A DNA stretch of 64,000 nt, taken from NCBI RefSeq assembly GCF_001668575.1, contig NZ_LZMD01000046.1, positions 124,001 through 188,000 on the forward strand. The letters are read 5' to 3'. A program made the position numbers and the translations under genes. A model generated the notes under the pieces. That model was not told the DNA's origin. It made no database searches and saw only the letters and a list, made by a program, of their open reading frames with translations. Source of the stretch: Mycobacterium sp. 1164985.4. Lineage in GTDB: Bacteria; Actinomycetota; Actinomycetes; Mycobacteriales; Mycobacteriaceae. How positions within the stretch are numbered: the stretch's first letter is position 1; every line of letters starts with the position of its first letter. Below are positions 38,662 to 47,235 of this stretch, piece by piece.

Positions 38662-39330
38662 ATGCGTAGAGCCTGGGCGGGCCCGGCGGCGGCCGCTCTC
38701 GTGCTGACGTCGCCTGTGATCGGGACGGCCTCCGCGACGCCGGATGCGTCGGTGCCGCCGGTGTCCGATGCGGCTCGGGCGGCCGGGCTCATCGACGTAC
38801 GCAGCGTCGTGCCCGACGCGGTGATCGACCTTCGGTATGCGACGGCAGACAACTTCGTCGGCGAGCAGCTGTATCCGGCCGACGCGCGTTGCCTGGTCCA
38901 CGAATCGATGGCGCCCGGGTTGGCGGCCGCCGCCGACACCTTGCGCGCAGCCGGCGAGGTGTTGGTGTTCTGGGACTGCTACCGCCCGCACGACGTGCAG
39001 GTGCGGATGTTCGAGGCGGTGCCCGACCCGAGCTGGGTGGCGAGGCCGGGGACCGACGCCCGCAGCCACGAGGCCGCACTGTCGGTCGATGTGACGTTGG
39101 CCCGCGACGGTTCCCTCATCGACATGGGCACCGGATTCGACGACTTCACTTCACGCGCCCGCGCGTACGCCTCCGAAGGAGTCACACCGGCCGCGAGGGC
39201 CAACCGCGCGCGTTTACGGAAGGCGATGGCGGCGGGGGATCTCACGGTGTACGACGGCGAGTGGTGGCACTTCGACGCAGCGAGCGCAAACGGACCGCAC
39301 CCGATACTCGACGTCCCTGTGAACTATTAG
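38662..39330 (+). CDS. secreted VanX-like D-Ala-D-Ala dipeptidase (peptidase M15D)
   Basis: A 222-residue exported protein: signal peptide MRRAWAGPAAAALVLTSPVI to about residue 26, then a VanX-type domain. Zinc ligands and catalytic residues are visible as His136 and Asp143 (SHEAALSVD), Glu200 and His203 (EWWHF), with Arg108 in YRPH. Family enzymes hydrolyse D-Ala-D-Ala. With a signal peptide and no VanH/VanA genes nearby, a role in peptidoglycan recycling is more likely than glycopeptide resistance (inference). Confidence 0.88.
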   Translation: MRRAWAGPAAAALVLTSPVIGTASATPDASVPPVSDAARAAGLIDVRSVVPDAVIDLRYATADNFVGEQLYPADARCLVHESMAPGLAAAADTLRAAGEVLVFWDCYRPHDVQVRMFEAVPDPSWVARPGTDARSHEAALSVDVTLARDGSLIDMGTGFDDFTSRARAYASEGVTPAARANRARLRKAMAAGDLTVYDGEWWHFDAASANGPHPILDVPVNY

Positions 39331-39334
39331 CCCG

Positions 39335-39454
39335 TCAGGCTGCGGCCGGATCCGCTGTCATGGCTTGGCAGTAGGAGCACAGGTTGGGCCCGAGTGTCGG
39401 GTAACCACATCCGCCGCAGATCGCGACCGCGGTGACTTCATCGGCTTCGGGCAT
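39335..39454 (-). CDS. 39-residue zinc-ribbon-like protein
   Basis: A tiny gene, MPEADEVTAVAICGGCGYPT..., with two CxxC knuckles: CGGC (residues 13-16) and CSYC (26-29), the pattern of a treble-clef or ribbon zinc site. It ends AMTADPAAA. The stop lies five bases from the dipeptidase stop (convergent). It is divergent from the MFS gene. It is shorter than most gene finders accept. Function unknown; protein or nucleic-acid binding is possible. Confidence 0.6.
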   Translation of the reverse strand: MPEADEVTAVAICGGCGYPTLGPNLCSYCQAMTADPAAA

Positions 39455-39523
39455 GCCGGTTATTTACCCCCTTGCAATCCAATTAATCCCCGGATTGAGA
39501 CAAGTCTGAAAAGCTGCCCCGTC

Positions 39524-40825
39524 ATGGCTACTGCACAGCTCGCCCCGGTTAGCGACACCCACGGCACGCGGCGAGCCTGGGTGGCCGTCGCCCTCCTCGC
39601 GATCGTCGGCACGCTGAACTACGCGGACCGGTTCCTGCCCGCGGTTCTCGCCGAACCGATCGGGGCCGATCTGGACCTGTCCGACACCGCGCTCGGCGTG
39701 ATCAACGGGTTCGGCTTCCTGGCCGTCTACGCGGTGCTCGGACTCCTGATCGCCCGCATCGCCGACCGCGGCGCCTTCGGACTGGTGGTGTCGACGTGCC
39801 TGACGCTGTGGGGCGCAATGACGATGCTGGCCGGGGCCGTGCAATCGGGCTTCCAGCTGGCGCTCACCCGGGTGGGCGTGGCGATCGGCGAGGCGGGCAG
39901 CACACCGGCGGCGCATGCGTACGTCGCGCGCAATTTTGCTCCGGAACGCCGCGCGGCGCCGCTGGCGGTGATAACGCTGGCGATTCCGCTCGCGAGCGCG
40001 GCCAGCCTCATCGGCGGCGGCCTACTCGCCCAATCACTGGGCTGGCGAATGGCTTTCGTGGTCATGGGTGCGATCAGCGTGGCCTTCGCGCCGCTGATCC
40101 TCATCGCGCTCGGGCGCAGGCAGTCGATGCCCGCCCCTGTCGCCGTCGACACCGGCGTCCCTGCCCGGGCGTGGGATCTGATGCGCAAAGGCAGCTTCGT
40201 CGGCGTCGTCGTCGGCGCGTCGTGCATCTCGGTGGCGGGCTACTCGCTGACGGCGTTCGCCCCCGCATATCTGGTCCGCACCCGCGGTATGGAGCTGGAT
40301 GAGGTCGGTGTGCAATACGGCGTCGCCAGCGGGCTGACGGGAATCGTCGGCCTCCTGATCGTCGGTCGGGTCGCCGACCGGTTGTCCGCCCGCGATCCCC
40401 GGTGGCTGTTGTGGCTCGTCGCCGTGATGACCGCGGCGTTGCTCCCGTTCTCGGCACTGGCATTCACGGTGGACAACCGGACGTTGTGCATCTGGTTCAT
40501 CTCGCTGAGTTACGTCGTCGGCACGGCGCACATGGCGCCTTCGATCGCGGCCATCCAACGCCTCGCCCGGGTCGAACAGCGCGCGACGGCCTCGGCGATC
40601 TTCCTGTTCTTCGGCGCAATCCTCGGTTCGGCCGGCCCGTTCTTCACGGGCGTGCTCAGCGATGCGCTGAAGGACGACCTCGGCGCGCTGTCGCTCGGGC
40701 GCGCCCTGCTGATAGTTCCGCTGTTCCAAGTGATCGCGCTTGTCTGCTATCTCCTCGCGAGTCGAAGGTTCACCCGCGAGATCGTCGAGGCGACAGACGC
40801 CCACAGCGGGGCGCCCATTGGGTAG
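39524..40825 (+). CDS. MFS transporter
   Basis: A 433-residue major-facilitator protein with twelve predicted membrane spans, starting MATAQLAPVSDTHGTRRAW. The second helix onward carries the typical GLLIARIADRG loop between helices 2 and 3, and GRVADRLSARDPR between helices 8 and 9. The pattern NYADRF in helix 1 is usual for the spinster/hexuronate-type MFS group. Substrate unknown. The next gene begins ten bases after the stop, so they share a message. Confidence 0.88.
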   Translation: MATAQLAPVSDTHGTRRAWVAVALLAIVGTLNYADRFLPAVLAEPIGADLDLSDTALGVINGFGFLAVYAVLGLLIARIADRGAFGLVVSTCLTLWGAMTMLAGAVQSGFQLALTRVGVAIGEAGSTPAAHAYVARNFAPERRAAPLAVITLAIPLASAASLIGGGLLAQSLGWRMAFVVMGAISVAFAPLILIALGRRQSMPAPVAVDTGVPARAWDLMRKGSFVGVVVGASCISVAGYSLTAFAPAYLVRTRGMELDEVGVQYGVASGLTGIVGLLIVGRVADRLSARDPRWLLWLVAVMTAALLPFSALAFTVDNRTLCIWFISLSYVVGTAHMAPSIAAIQRLARVEQRATASAIFLFFGAILGSAGPFFTGVLSDALKDDLGALSLGRALLIVPLFQVIALVCYLLASRRFTREIVEATDAHSGAPIG

Positions 40826-40834
40826 GTTCGCGTC

Positions 40835-41857
40835 GTGGCCGAGCTGATGAATCGCCAAATCGTGTTGCGCCGCAGACCCGTCGGGCTGGTGCAGCCCGAC
40901 GACACGGAGTTGATCAGCACGCCGGCACCGGAGCCCGCCGACGGTGAGGCGCTGGTGCGGACGACTTACATCGGCATCGACGCGGCGGCCCGCACCTGGT
41001 TGAACGACCAGCCGGGCTACCTGCCTCCGGTGCAACTCGGCGAGGTCATCCGTGCGGCGGGAATCGGCGAGGTGGTGGCGTCGCGCTGCGATGCGTACGC
41101 CGTCGGGGACGTCGTGACGACGCTGACCGGATTCCAGGAGTACGTCATCAGCCGCGACGACATCTTCACCACGCCGGTGCCCGGTCCGGACGTCGACCAA
41201 CTCGCGGTGATGTCGGTGTACGGCCCGACCGGTGCGACGGCGTACTTCGGGATGGTCGGTATCGGCAAGCCGCAGCCCGGCGAGACGGTGGTGGTCTCGG
41301 CAGCGGCGGGCGCCACCGGTTCGGTCGCGGGCCAGATCGCGAAGATCGCCGGTGCCCGCGTGGTGGGCATCGCGGGCGGACCGGAGAAGTGCCGGGCCGT
41401 CGTGGAGGACTTCGGGTTCGACGCGTGCATCGACTATCGCGAGGTCAACCTGCCCGCGGCGTTGAAGGAGCACTGCCCCAGAGGTGTCGACGTGTACTTC
41501 GACAACGTCGGCGGCCCGATCCTCGACGCGGTGCTCGGCCGTCTGGCGCACAAGGCGAGAGTTGTGCTCTGCGGGGTCATCTCGAGCTATCTGACCGGTG
41601 AGCATCCCGGGCCAGCCAACTACGTCAACCTGCTGTCGAAAACCGCGTTGATGCAGGGGTTCAACGCGCTGGACGAATGGGGGCGCTTCGATGAGGCGTT
41701 CGGGCCGCTGCGACAGTGGGCGGCCGAGGGCCGACTGGTGCACCGCCAGACGATCTACGAGGGCATCGAGTCCTGTGTTGACGCGATGAACGGCTTGTTC
41801 ACCGGCGCGAACATCGGCAAGATGCTGGTGAGGGTCAACCAACCTACGAACGGCTGA
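40835..41857 (+). CDS. NADP-dependent MDR oxidoreductase (CurA/leukotriene-B4-dehydrogenase type)
   Basis: A 340-residue zinc-free medium-chain reductase: N-terminal NRQIVLRRRPVG, cofactor loop AAAGATGSVAGQIAKIAGARVVG, and FDNVGGPILDAVL. GTG start at 40835; ATG at 40847 is an alternative. Family members reduce the C=C bond of enones and 15-oxo-prostaglandins, or act on curcumin-like compounds. Co-transcribed with the MFS carrier, so uptake and reduction of the same compound is possible (inference). Confidence 0.9.
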   Translation: MAELMNRQIVLRRRPVGLVQPDDTELISTPAPEPADGEALVRTTYIGIDAAARTWLNDQPGYLPPVQLGEVIRAAGIGEVVASRCDAYAVGDVVTTLTGFQEYVISRDDIFTTPVPGPDVDQLAVMSVYGPTGATAYFGMVGIGKPQPGETVVVSAAAGATGSVAGQIAKIAGARVVGIAGGPEKCRAVVEDFGFDACIDYREVNLPAALKEHCPRGVDVYFDNVGGPILDAVLGRLAHKARVVLCGVISSYLTGEHPGPANYVNLLSKTALMQGFNALDEWGRFDEAFGPLRQWAAEGRLVHRQTIYEGIESCVDAMNGLFTGANIGKMLVRVNQPTNG

Positions 41858-41943
41858 TGTTCCTGATTGCGTGCGGGTCAAAGCGGGTATGACGAACGTC
41901 GCAATTTGGTGGCAGACGTATCGCAACACATAGGAGTGGTCGA

Positions 41944-42825
41944 ATGGGCGCTCGTCGAATCGCTCGGATGCTTGGTCTGGTCGTGCCGGTAGCGGCACTC
42001 CTCGCCGCACCCGTCCCGCTCGCGGCGGCACAACCCCCTCCGCCCGCACCTGCGCCGGCCCCGCCGCCGGGTTGTCCCGACGTCCAGGTGGTGTTCGCTC
42101 GCGGGACACTCGAGCCGATCGGCGTCGGCGGCGTCGGACAGGCGTTCGTCGACGCGCTACGCGCTCAGGCGGGAGGTCGCACCGTCGACGTCTACCCGGT
42201 GAACTACCCGGCCAGCAACGACTTCGGCGACCGCATCCAGTTCGCCCGCACGGTCGTCGACGGCATCCGCGACGCGGGAACCAAGGTGGAGTCGACCGCC
42301 GCTAACTGCCCCGACACCCGGGTCGTGCTCGGCGGCTTCTCGCAGGGCGCGACCGTGGCCGGCTACGTGACGGCGGCCGAGATACCCGAGGAGATTCCGG
42401 CCGAGTACCGCGAGTACATCCCGAACCCGATGCCGTCGAGCGTGGCAGACCACGTCGCCGCGGTGGTGCTGTTCGGAAAGCCGTCCGAGCAGTTCATGCA
42501 GGACATCGGTGCTCCGCCGATCGTGATCGGCCCGTCGTACACCGGCAAGACCCTCGACCTTTGCGCCCAGGGCGACACGATCTGCAACGGTGCTCCCCCC
42601 GGGCTGCCGCCCATCGCGCACAACTCGTACGCCTTCAACGGGATGACGAACGAGGGTGCGGCGTATGCCGTGGCGCGGTTGAATCCCGACGCGACACCGC
42701 CGCCGGCGCCGGTCCCCGCGGCACCTCCGGCGCCCCGCGGGCCCGAGGTCTTCGCGGCTCCTGCGCCCGGGCCGCCACCCGCACCCGCACCCGCTCCTGC
42801 GCCGGCGCCTGCTCCGGCCGGCTGA
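41944..42825 (+). CDS. secreted cutinase-family esterase (Culp-like)
   Basis: A 293-residue exported hydrolase. Signal peptide MGARRIARMLGLVVPVAALL to about residue 29, a short Pro/Ala linker, and the cutinase domain with the catalytic triad Ser133 (GGFSQGA), Asp211 (CAQGDTICNGAP) and His226 (AHNSYAF), plus two disulfide pairs. After residue about 245 comes a Pro/Ala-rich tail that ends in repeated AP pairs, uncommon in length and perhaps a cell-wall spacer. Such enzymes cleave carboxylic esters, lipids or cutin-like polymers. Confidence 0.92.
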   Translation: MGARRIARMLGLVVPVAALLAAPVPLAAAQPPPPAPAPAPPPGCPDVQVVFARGTLEPIGVGGVGQAFVDALRAQAGGRTVDVYPVNYPASNDFGDRIQFARTVVDGIRDAGTKVESTAANCPDTRVVLGGFSQGATVAGYVTAAEIPEEIPAEYREYIPNPMPSSVADHVAAVVLFGKPSEQFMQDIGAPPIVIGPSYTGKTLDLCAQGDTICNGAPPGLPPIAHNSYAFNGMTNEGAAYAVARLNPDATPPPAPVPAAPPAPRGPEVFAAPAPGPPPAPAPAPAPAPAPAG

Positions 42826-42857
42826 CGCCGCGAGTCTGGGTCTGCCACTCTCGTGTG

Positions 42858-43238
42858 GTGGACCGAGACGTGTATGACAAGGGCCGAGAGATCCGCACCG
42901 CGGTGCTCGGTGAGGCATATGTGCAGAATGCGACGGCTGGCGCGGACGACTTCACGGGGCCGTTCCAGGATCTGGTGACCGAGTACTGCTGGGGGGCGGT
43001 GTGGGGCCGCGACGCCCTGCCCCGCAAGACCCGCAGCATGCTTAATCTCGCGATGCTCGCGGTGTTGAACCGCCCCAACGAATTACGGACGCATGTCAGG
43101 GGCGCACTCACCAACGGCGTGTCCCGCGAGGAGATCCGCGAGATCTTCATGCAGGTCGCGGTGTACGCGGGTGTTCCCGCCGCGGTGGACGCCTTCCGTA
43201 TCGCCCGCGCGACATTCGACGAGATCGAAGAGCGGTAG
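42858..43238 (+). CDS. carboxymuconolactone-decarboxylase-family protein
   Basis: A 126-residue CMD-family protein, starting at one of two adjacent GTG codons (42855 or 42858). The core NLAMLAVLNRPNELRTHVRGALTNGVSREEIREIF is the PcaC pattern; the CxxC of the AhpD branch is absent, so it is not a peroxidase partner. The next gene, a beta-hydroxyacid dehydrogenase, starts six bases after the stop. M. tuberculosis has the same kind of pair at Rv0770-Rv0771. Reaction unknown. Confidence 0.85.
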   Translation: MDRDVYDKGREIRTAVLGEAYVQNATAGADDFTGPFQDLVTEYCWGAVWGRDALPRKTRSMLNLAMLAVLNRPNELRTHVRGALTNGVSREEIREIFMQVAVYAGVPAAVDAFRIARATFDEIEER

Positions 43239-43244
43239 TACGGC

Positions 43245-44120
43245 ATGGACGTCGGCTTCATCGGCCTGGGCAACATGGGATTCCCGATGGCGGCTCGACT
43301 TCGGGACGCCGGGTACGGGGTCGTGGTGTTCGACACCCGCCGGGAGGTGGTCGACAGGGCGGTCGAAGCCGGGGCTTCGCCTGCGGCCTCCGTCCGCGAG
43401 GTCGCCGATCGCGTGCCGACCCTGCTGGCCAGCCTTCCGACACCGCAAGCGTCAAAGTCGGTGGTCGCCGATGTCGCAGGTGGGACCGCCGTCGAACGAT
43501 TCATCGACCTCTCGACGGTGGGAAGCCACGCGGCACAGCGCAATAGCACACTGCTGGCCGAGCGGGGGATCGCGACGCTCGATAGCCCCGTCAGCGGCGG
43601 CGTGCACGGGGCCGAGGCGGGCACGCTGGCCATCATGGTGTCGGGGCCGCAGGCACACTACGAGCTGTGTGTGCCCATCTTCGAAACTATCGGGCGGGCA
43701 ACGTTCGTCAGCGAGAAGCCCGGTGCGGCGCAGACGATGAAACTCGTCAACAACGTGATCGCCGCGACGACGTTGGCCGTCACCGCCGAAGCGATGGTGG
43801 CCGGTGTGAAAGCGGGCCTCGACGCACAGGTGATGATCGACGTCCTCAACGCCGGTTCCGGCGGCACGCACGCCAGTCGGGACAAGTTCCCAAGGGCGGT
43901 GCTGTCGCGCACGTTCGATTACGGCTTCGCGACGGGGCTGATGGTCAAGGACGTCAGGCTCTACCTCGACGAGGCCAAGGCGCTGGGCCTGCCGACCGAG
44001 GTGGCCGATGCCGTCGCGCAGGTATGGGAGGCGACGATGGCGGCTGAGGGAGCCGAGTCCGACTTCACCGTGGTGGTGAAACCGATGGAGGACGCCGCCG
44101 GTGTGGTGGTCGAAGGGTGA
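43245..44120 (+). CDS. 3-hydroxyisobutyrate-dehydrogenase-like NAD(P) oxidoreductase
   Basis: A 291-residue beta-hydroxyacid dehydrogenase: GFIGLGNMGFPMA Rossmann motif, substrate signature DSPVSGGVHGAEAG (about residues 112-125), and the catalytic lysine in MKLVNN. All family signatures are intact, in contrast to the homologue at 28340. Cytoplasmic oxidation of a beta-hydroxy acid to the semialdehyde or oxo acid is expected. Coupled to the CMD-family gene. Confidence 0.9.
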   Translation: MDVGFIGLGNMGFPMAARLRDAGYGVVVFDTRREVVDRAVEAGASPAASVREVADRVPTLLASLPTPQASKSVVADVAGGTAVERFIDLSTVGSHAAQRNSTLLAERGIATLDSPVSGGVHGAEAGTLAIMVSGPQAHYELCVPIFETIGRATFVSEKPGAAQTMKLVNNVIAATTLAVTAEAMVAGVKAGLDAQVMIDVLNAGSGGTHASRDKFPRAVLSRTFDYGFATGLMVKDVRLYLDEAKALGLPTEVADAVAQVWEATMAAEGAESDFTVVVKPMEDAAGVVVEG

Positions 44121-44150
44121 CCCGGTCGGGCCGCCGGTAGAGTTCGGCGG

Positions 44151-44699
44151 GTGAACACGCCCGGGTCGCGCGCACGTTGGGTGCGCGGGGGTCTGATCGG
44201 TGCGTGTTCGGCCGTGTTGACCGCGACCGCGCACACGTTCGCGGGTGGGCAGCTGCCGCGGGGTTCGGCGCTGATCGTTGCGATGCTCGTCTGTGCCACG
44301 GTCGGGGCCGGTGCCGCAAGGCCGGTGCTCGACGGGCGTCGCGCGCGGGTGATCGGCGTCGCCGGGGCGCTGAGTGTCGCGCAGGTCCTCGGCCACTTGG
44401 CGTTCGTCGTCGCGGGGGGACACGTCCACACAGCAATTGCGCTCGGGTTCACGCCCGCCATGGTGGCGGCCCACGTCGGGGCCGCGATCGTGCTCGGAGC
44501 GGTGATCGCCGCCGTGGAGTACCTGTACGTCGTCTGCGTATCCGTAGTGCGGTGGCTGCGCATCTTCGCCACGCTCGCCGTGCCTCCCCGTGCGCGCAGG
44601 CTGGACCGAGATGTCAAAACCGTTGTCGCCGAGTCAGTTCTAGGTAATTACGGGCTCGGCATGCGCGCTCCGCCGCGCCTGTGCACGACCGCGGGTTAG
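44151..44699 (+). CDS. hypothetical membrane protein with 4-5 spans
   Basis: A 182-residue protein from GTG 44151. Hydrophobic helices occur at roughly residues 13-32, 38-57, 66-88 and 95-130; the C-terminal 45 residues are polar and basic (RRLDRDVKTVVAESV). A histidine-rich loop (AGGHVHTAIALG) and TATAHTF give it a slight metal-protein flavour but no firm family. It precedes the PepSY-type gene and could be co-transcribed with it. Confidence 0.65.
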   Translation: MNTPGSRARWVRGGLIGACSAVLTATAHTFAGGQLPRGSALIVAMLVCATVGAGAARPVLDGRRARVIGVAGALSVAQVLGHLAFVVAGGHVHTAIALGFTPAMVAAHVGAAIVLGAVIAAVEYLYVVCVSVVRWLRIFATLAVPPRARRLDRDVKTVVAESVLGNYGLGMRAPPRLCTTAG

Positions 44700-44815
44700 C
44701 CCGCCGCCGATCGATCGGCCGCGACCGTCGTCGCGGCGTTATTGAACACTCCGTCACCTCGAATTCGATCCGTCGAGCGTGCTCGGCGGGTCATTGGCTG
44801 AAGGCTCGCACACTC

Positions 44816-46213
44816 ATGACAACGACCCCTACCCTCGGCATGCCCGCGCGTCAGCGACCGCGGGGCCTACGTCAACTTCTCCTCCGATTGCATTTCTACG
44901 CCGGCGTTTTCGTCGGCCCGTTCCTACTGATCGCCGCGATAACCGGACTGTTGTACGCCGTCATTCCGCAGATCGACGAGGCGGTCTACCGGCACCACCT
45001 CACCGTCGACCAGGTCGGTGAGCAACGGCTCCCACTGGCCGAGCAGATTCGTGCCGCGCGTGCCGCGCACCCCGAAGGGGTGGTGCAGCGCATCGGACCA
45101 CCCGCTTCGCCCGACGAGACGACGCGTGTCGTTCTCGCCGTCGACGATGTGCCGCCCGACTATGCGCGGACGGTGTTCGTCGACCCGTACAGCGGTGAGG
45201 TCCGGGGCGCGCTGACCACCTACGGTCAGTGGCTGCCCGTTCGCGCCTGGTTCGACGAATTGCATCGCAACCTGCACCTCGGTGCACTGGGCCGCAACTA
45301 CAGTGAGCTCGCGGCCAGCTGGTTGACAGTGATCGCGCTGGCAGGTCTGGCGCTGTGGTACATCCACCGTCGCGACACCGGAAAGCTGCGTCGCATCGCG
45401 CTACCCGACCGCGACAAGAAGGGCCGCCGGCGCACCCTGTCCTGGCATGGCGCCGTTGGCGTTTGGATCATCGTGGCGCTGCTCGGGCTGTCGGTCACCG
45501 GCATAACCTGGTCCCGGTACGGCGGTGAGACGGTCAATCTGTTGCAGGAGAGGCTGAACACCGCAGCGCCGTCGGTCGACACCGCGCTGACACGACCCCA
45601 CACCGGGGCCCCGGCCGGGCATCAGCACGACCTGTCGCCCACGGCGGGCGGCGACGCAATGTTGCGCGGTGCGGACACCGCACTGCACGCCGCCGTCGGT
45701 GCGGGCTTGCGTGCGCCGATGTGGATGTATCCGCCCGCGCACGAGGGCCAGGGCTGGCAGGTCGCCGAGAACAAGCGTGACTGGCCCACCCGCCACGACG
45801 CGGTCTCGGTCGACCCTGCCACGGGCGTCGTGACCGATCGTGTCGACTTCTCCGACTGGCCCTTTCTGGCCCAGCTCACCGACTGGGCGATCGACGCCCA
45901 CATGGGTGTGCTGTTCGGAGTGGTGAACCAGATCCTGTTGGCGCTCACGGCAATTGGGTTGATCGCGATCATCGTCCGCGGCTACCTCATGTGGTGGCAA
46001 CGCAGGCCGACGAGGGGATCGTCCTGGGCGGCCGGACCCCCGCCCGTCCGTGGCGCGCTGCGCGGCCTGCACCCGGCCGCAGTCACCGCGCTTGTCGCCG
46101 GCGTGGCCGCGCTGGGCTGGGCGCTACCGCTGTTCGGCCTCAGCCTGCTGGTGTTCGTGCTCACCGATGTCGTCGTCGCAAAGGTCAAGAGACGCGGCGC
46201 GCCCGTGCGCTAG
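44816..46213 (+). CDS. PepSY-associated TM protein (possible ferric-reductase-like)
   Basis: A 465-residue PepSY_TM protein: helix at 20-45 (LLLRLHFYAGVFVGPFLLIA), a PepSY domain (RVVLAVDDVPPDYARTVFVD), ELHRNLHLGALGRNY, further helices near 165, 205, 375 and 430, and a second extracytoplasmic domain with a DAVSVDPATGVVTDRVDFSD strand pattern. The conserved histidines in helices 1 and 2 suggest heme binding, as in the YpeB/FoxB-type siderophore reductases. Start ATG at 44816. No iron box was found upstream. Convergent with the DUF5313 gene (4-base overlap). Confidence 0.85.
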   Translation: MTTTPTLGMPARQRPRGLRQLLLRLHFYAGVFVGPFLLIAAITGLLYAVIPQIDEAVYRHHLTVDQVGEQRLPLAEQIRAARAAHPEGVVQRIGPPASPDETTRVVLAVDDVPPDYARTVFVDPYSGEVRGALTTYGQWLPVRAWFDELHRNLHLGALGRNYSELAASWLTVIALAGLALWYIHRRDTGKLRRIALPDRDKKGRRRTLSWHGAVGVWIIVALLGLSVTGITWSRYGGETVNLLQERLNTAAPSVDTALTRPHTGAPAGHQHDLSPTAGGDAMLRGADTALHAAVGAGLRAPMWMYPPAHEGQGWQVAENKRDWPTRHDAVSVDPATGVVTDRVDFSDWPFLAQLTDWAIDAHMGVLFGVVNQILLALTAIGLIAIIVRGYLMWWQRRPTRGSSWAAGPPPVRGALRGLHPAAVTALVAGVAALGWALPLFGLSLLVFVLTDVVVAKVKRRGAPVR

Positions 46214-46626
46214 AACGGACTGCTGTTCTGCTGCCAGCGTGCTTCTTCGGGGCGCGGGCCGAAGCGGCGGACGTAGTCCTCGTGCATCCGCGCGTCCTTC
46301 TTGCGCCTGATCTCGTCGACCAGGTTCTGGTCGAGCCCGTGTTGGGCGAGGCGATGGCGGCGCCAGATCTTGTTGAGTGCCAGCGCCATCAGGATCGCCC
46401 AGATGTAGATCGGCGCCGTCATCTCCAGGTGTACGTAGAACGACGCCGGCAGCAGCCAGAAGGGAGCCAGAACCAGGAAGGGCGGTATCGCCATCCGGAT
46501 CATGTGACGGCGGAGCGCGCCCGGTCCGGCCAGGTCGCGTGCGACCCACTCGCGCATGGAATCCGGCAGTCGGCGCCCGTACGAATAGGCGATGTACTGA
46601 ATGATATTGGGGCGGGCCGCAGCCAC
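46210..46626 (-). CDS. DUF5313-type membrane protein
   Basis: A 138-residue protein of a mycobacterial family (DUF5313, from memory): RPNIIQYIAYSYGRRLPDSMREWV at the start, two adjacent membrane helices (about 48-90) and a polar C-terminus (ALNKIWRRHRLAQHGL, then RFGPRPEE). GTG start at 46626 preceded by GAGGAGGATCC, a strong site. It is 17 bases downstream of the MarR-type gene and probably in its operon. Function unknown. Confidence 0.78.
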   Translation of the reverse strand: MAAARPNIIQYIAYSYGRRLPDSMREWVARDLAGPGALRRHMIRMAIPPFLVLAPFWLLPASFYVHLEMTAPIYIWAILMALALNKIWRRHRLAQHGLDQNLVDEIRRKKDARMHEDYVRRFGPRPEEARWQQNSSPF

Positions 46627-46643
46627 GGATCCTCCTCGGGTAG

Positions 46644-47144
46644 TCAGGTGTCGAGTGCGCCCGCCGCGAGCGCAGCGGTGTTCACGCGGTTCAACACATT
46701 GCGGAGATTTTCGAGTTCGGAAAGGTCGACACCCAGGCGTTCGACGACGGCAAGCGGAATGTCGAGCGCACGTTTGCGTAAGTGCTCGCCCTCCTCGGTG
46801 AGGCGCACATCGGTGGCGCGCTCGTCGACGGCGCTGCGGGCCCGGGTGATCAAGCCGAGCGACTCGAGGCGTTTGAGCATCGGCGACAGCGTCGCCGAGT
46901 CGAGTTGCAAGGTGCGTGCGATGTCTTTGACCGAAAGCGGCTTCGTGGGCGGCTCGCCCGTGCCCGCGGTCTTGTAGTGGTCCCACAACGTCAGCATGAC
47001 CAGATACTGCGGGTGGGTGAGGCCGAGTGGTTCGAGCAGCGGGCGGTAGATCGCCAGCACGGCCCTGTGGGTAACCGCGAGCGCGAAGCACACCTGCTGT
47101 TCGAGCGCCAGCGGGTCGACGCGGGACGGCGTGGAAGTGGTCAC
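46644..47144 (-). CDS. MarR-family regulator, OhrR-like
   Basis: A 166-residue winged-helix MarR protein: dimer helices flanking the DNA-binding core (SVKDIARTLQLDSATLSPMLKRLESLGLI, wing RSAVDERATDV). The N-terminal motif EQQVCFALAV puts Cys19 where OhrR repressors have their peroxide-sensing cysteine, followed by the Tyr in AIYRPLLEPLGLTHPQYLVML. It is likely a redox-sensing repressor. A 7-3-7 palindrome overlaps its promoter at 47156-47172. No ohr gene is adjacent; the target may be the DUF5313 gene or the gene itself. Confidence 0.88.
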   Translation of the reverse strand: MTTSTPSRVDPLALEQQVCFALAVTHRAVLAIYRPLLEPLGLTHPQYLVMLTLWDHYKTAGTGEPPTKPLSVKDIARTLQLDSATLSPMLKRLESLGLITRARSAVDERATDVRLTEEGEHLRKRALDIPLAVVERLGVDLSELENLRNVLNRVNTAALAAGALDT

Positions 47145-47155
47145 CTTTCCATCGT

Positions 47156-47172
47156 GGGCTAATAGTTAGCCC
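47156..47172. promoter_or_regulatory. palindromic operator of the MarR-type regulator
   Basis: GGGCTAA-TAG-TTAGCCC is a perfect 7-base inverted repeat with a 3-base centre, 12 bases upstream of the regulator's GTG. MarR/OhrR proteins bind such symmetrical sites, and autoregulation is usual, so this is the most probable operator. Confidence 0.65.
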
Positions 47173-47235
47173 CCTAGCAATGTACTTCCCATCACACCGG
47201 GTTTCGTCGTGCGGCAAGTGGTCGATCCTGCTCGA

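Noticed and set aside
38662..39330. Glycopeptide-resistance gene vanX
   Set aside because: A signal peptide and the lack of vanH/vanA/vanRS neighbours argue against a resistance operon.
41859..41890. GTTC...GGGTAT as a SigF promoter for the cutinase gene
   Set aside because: The spacer is 22 bases, outside the 15-17 range, and the -35 is imperfect.
47200..47226. Second SigF promoter before the small acidic gene (GTTT at 47201)
   Set aside because: The -10 position reads GTCGAT instead of GGGTAT; too weak.
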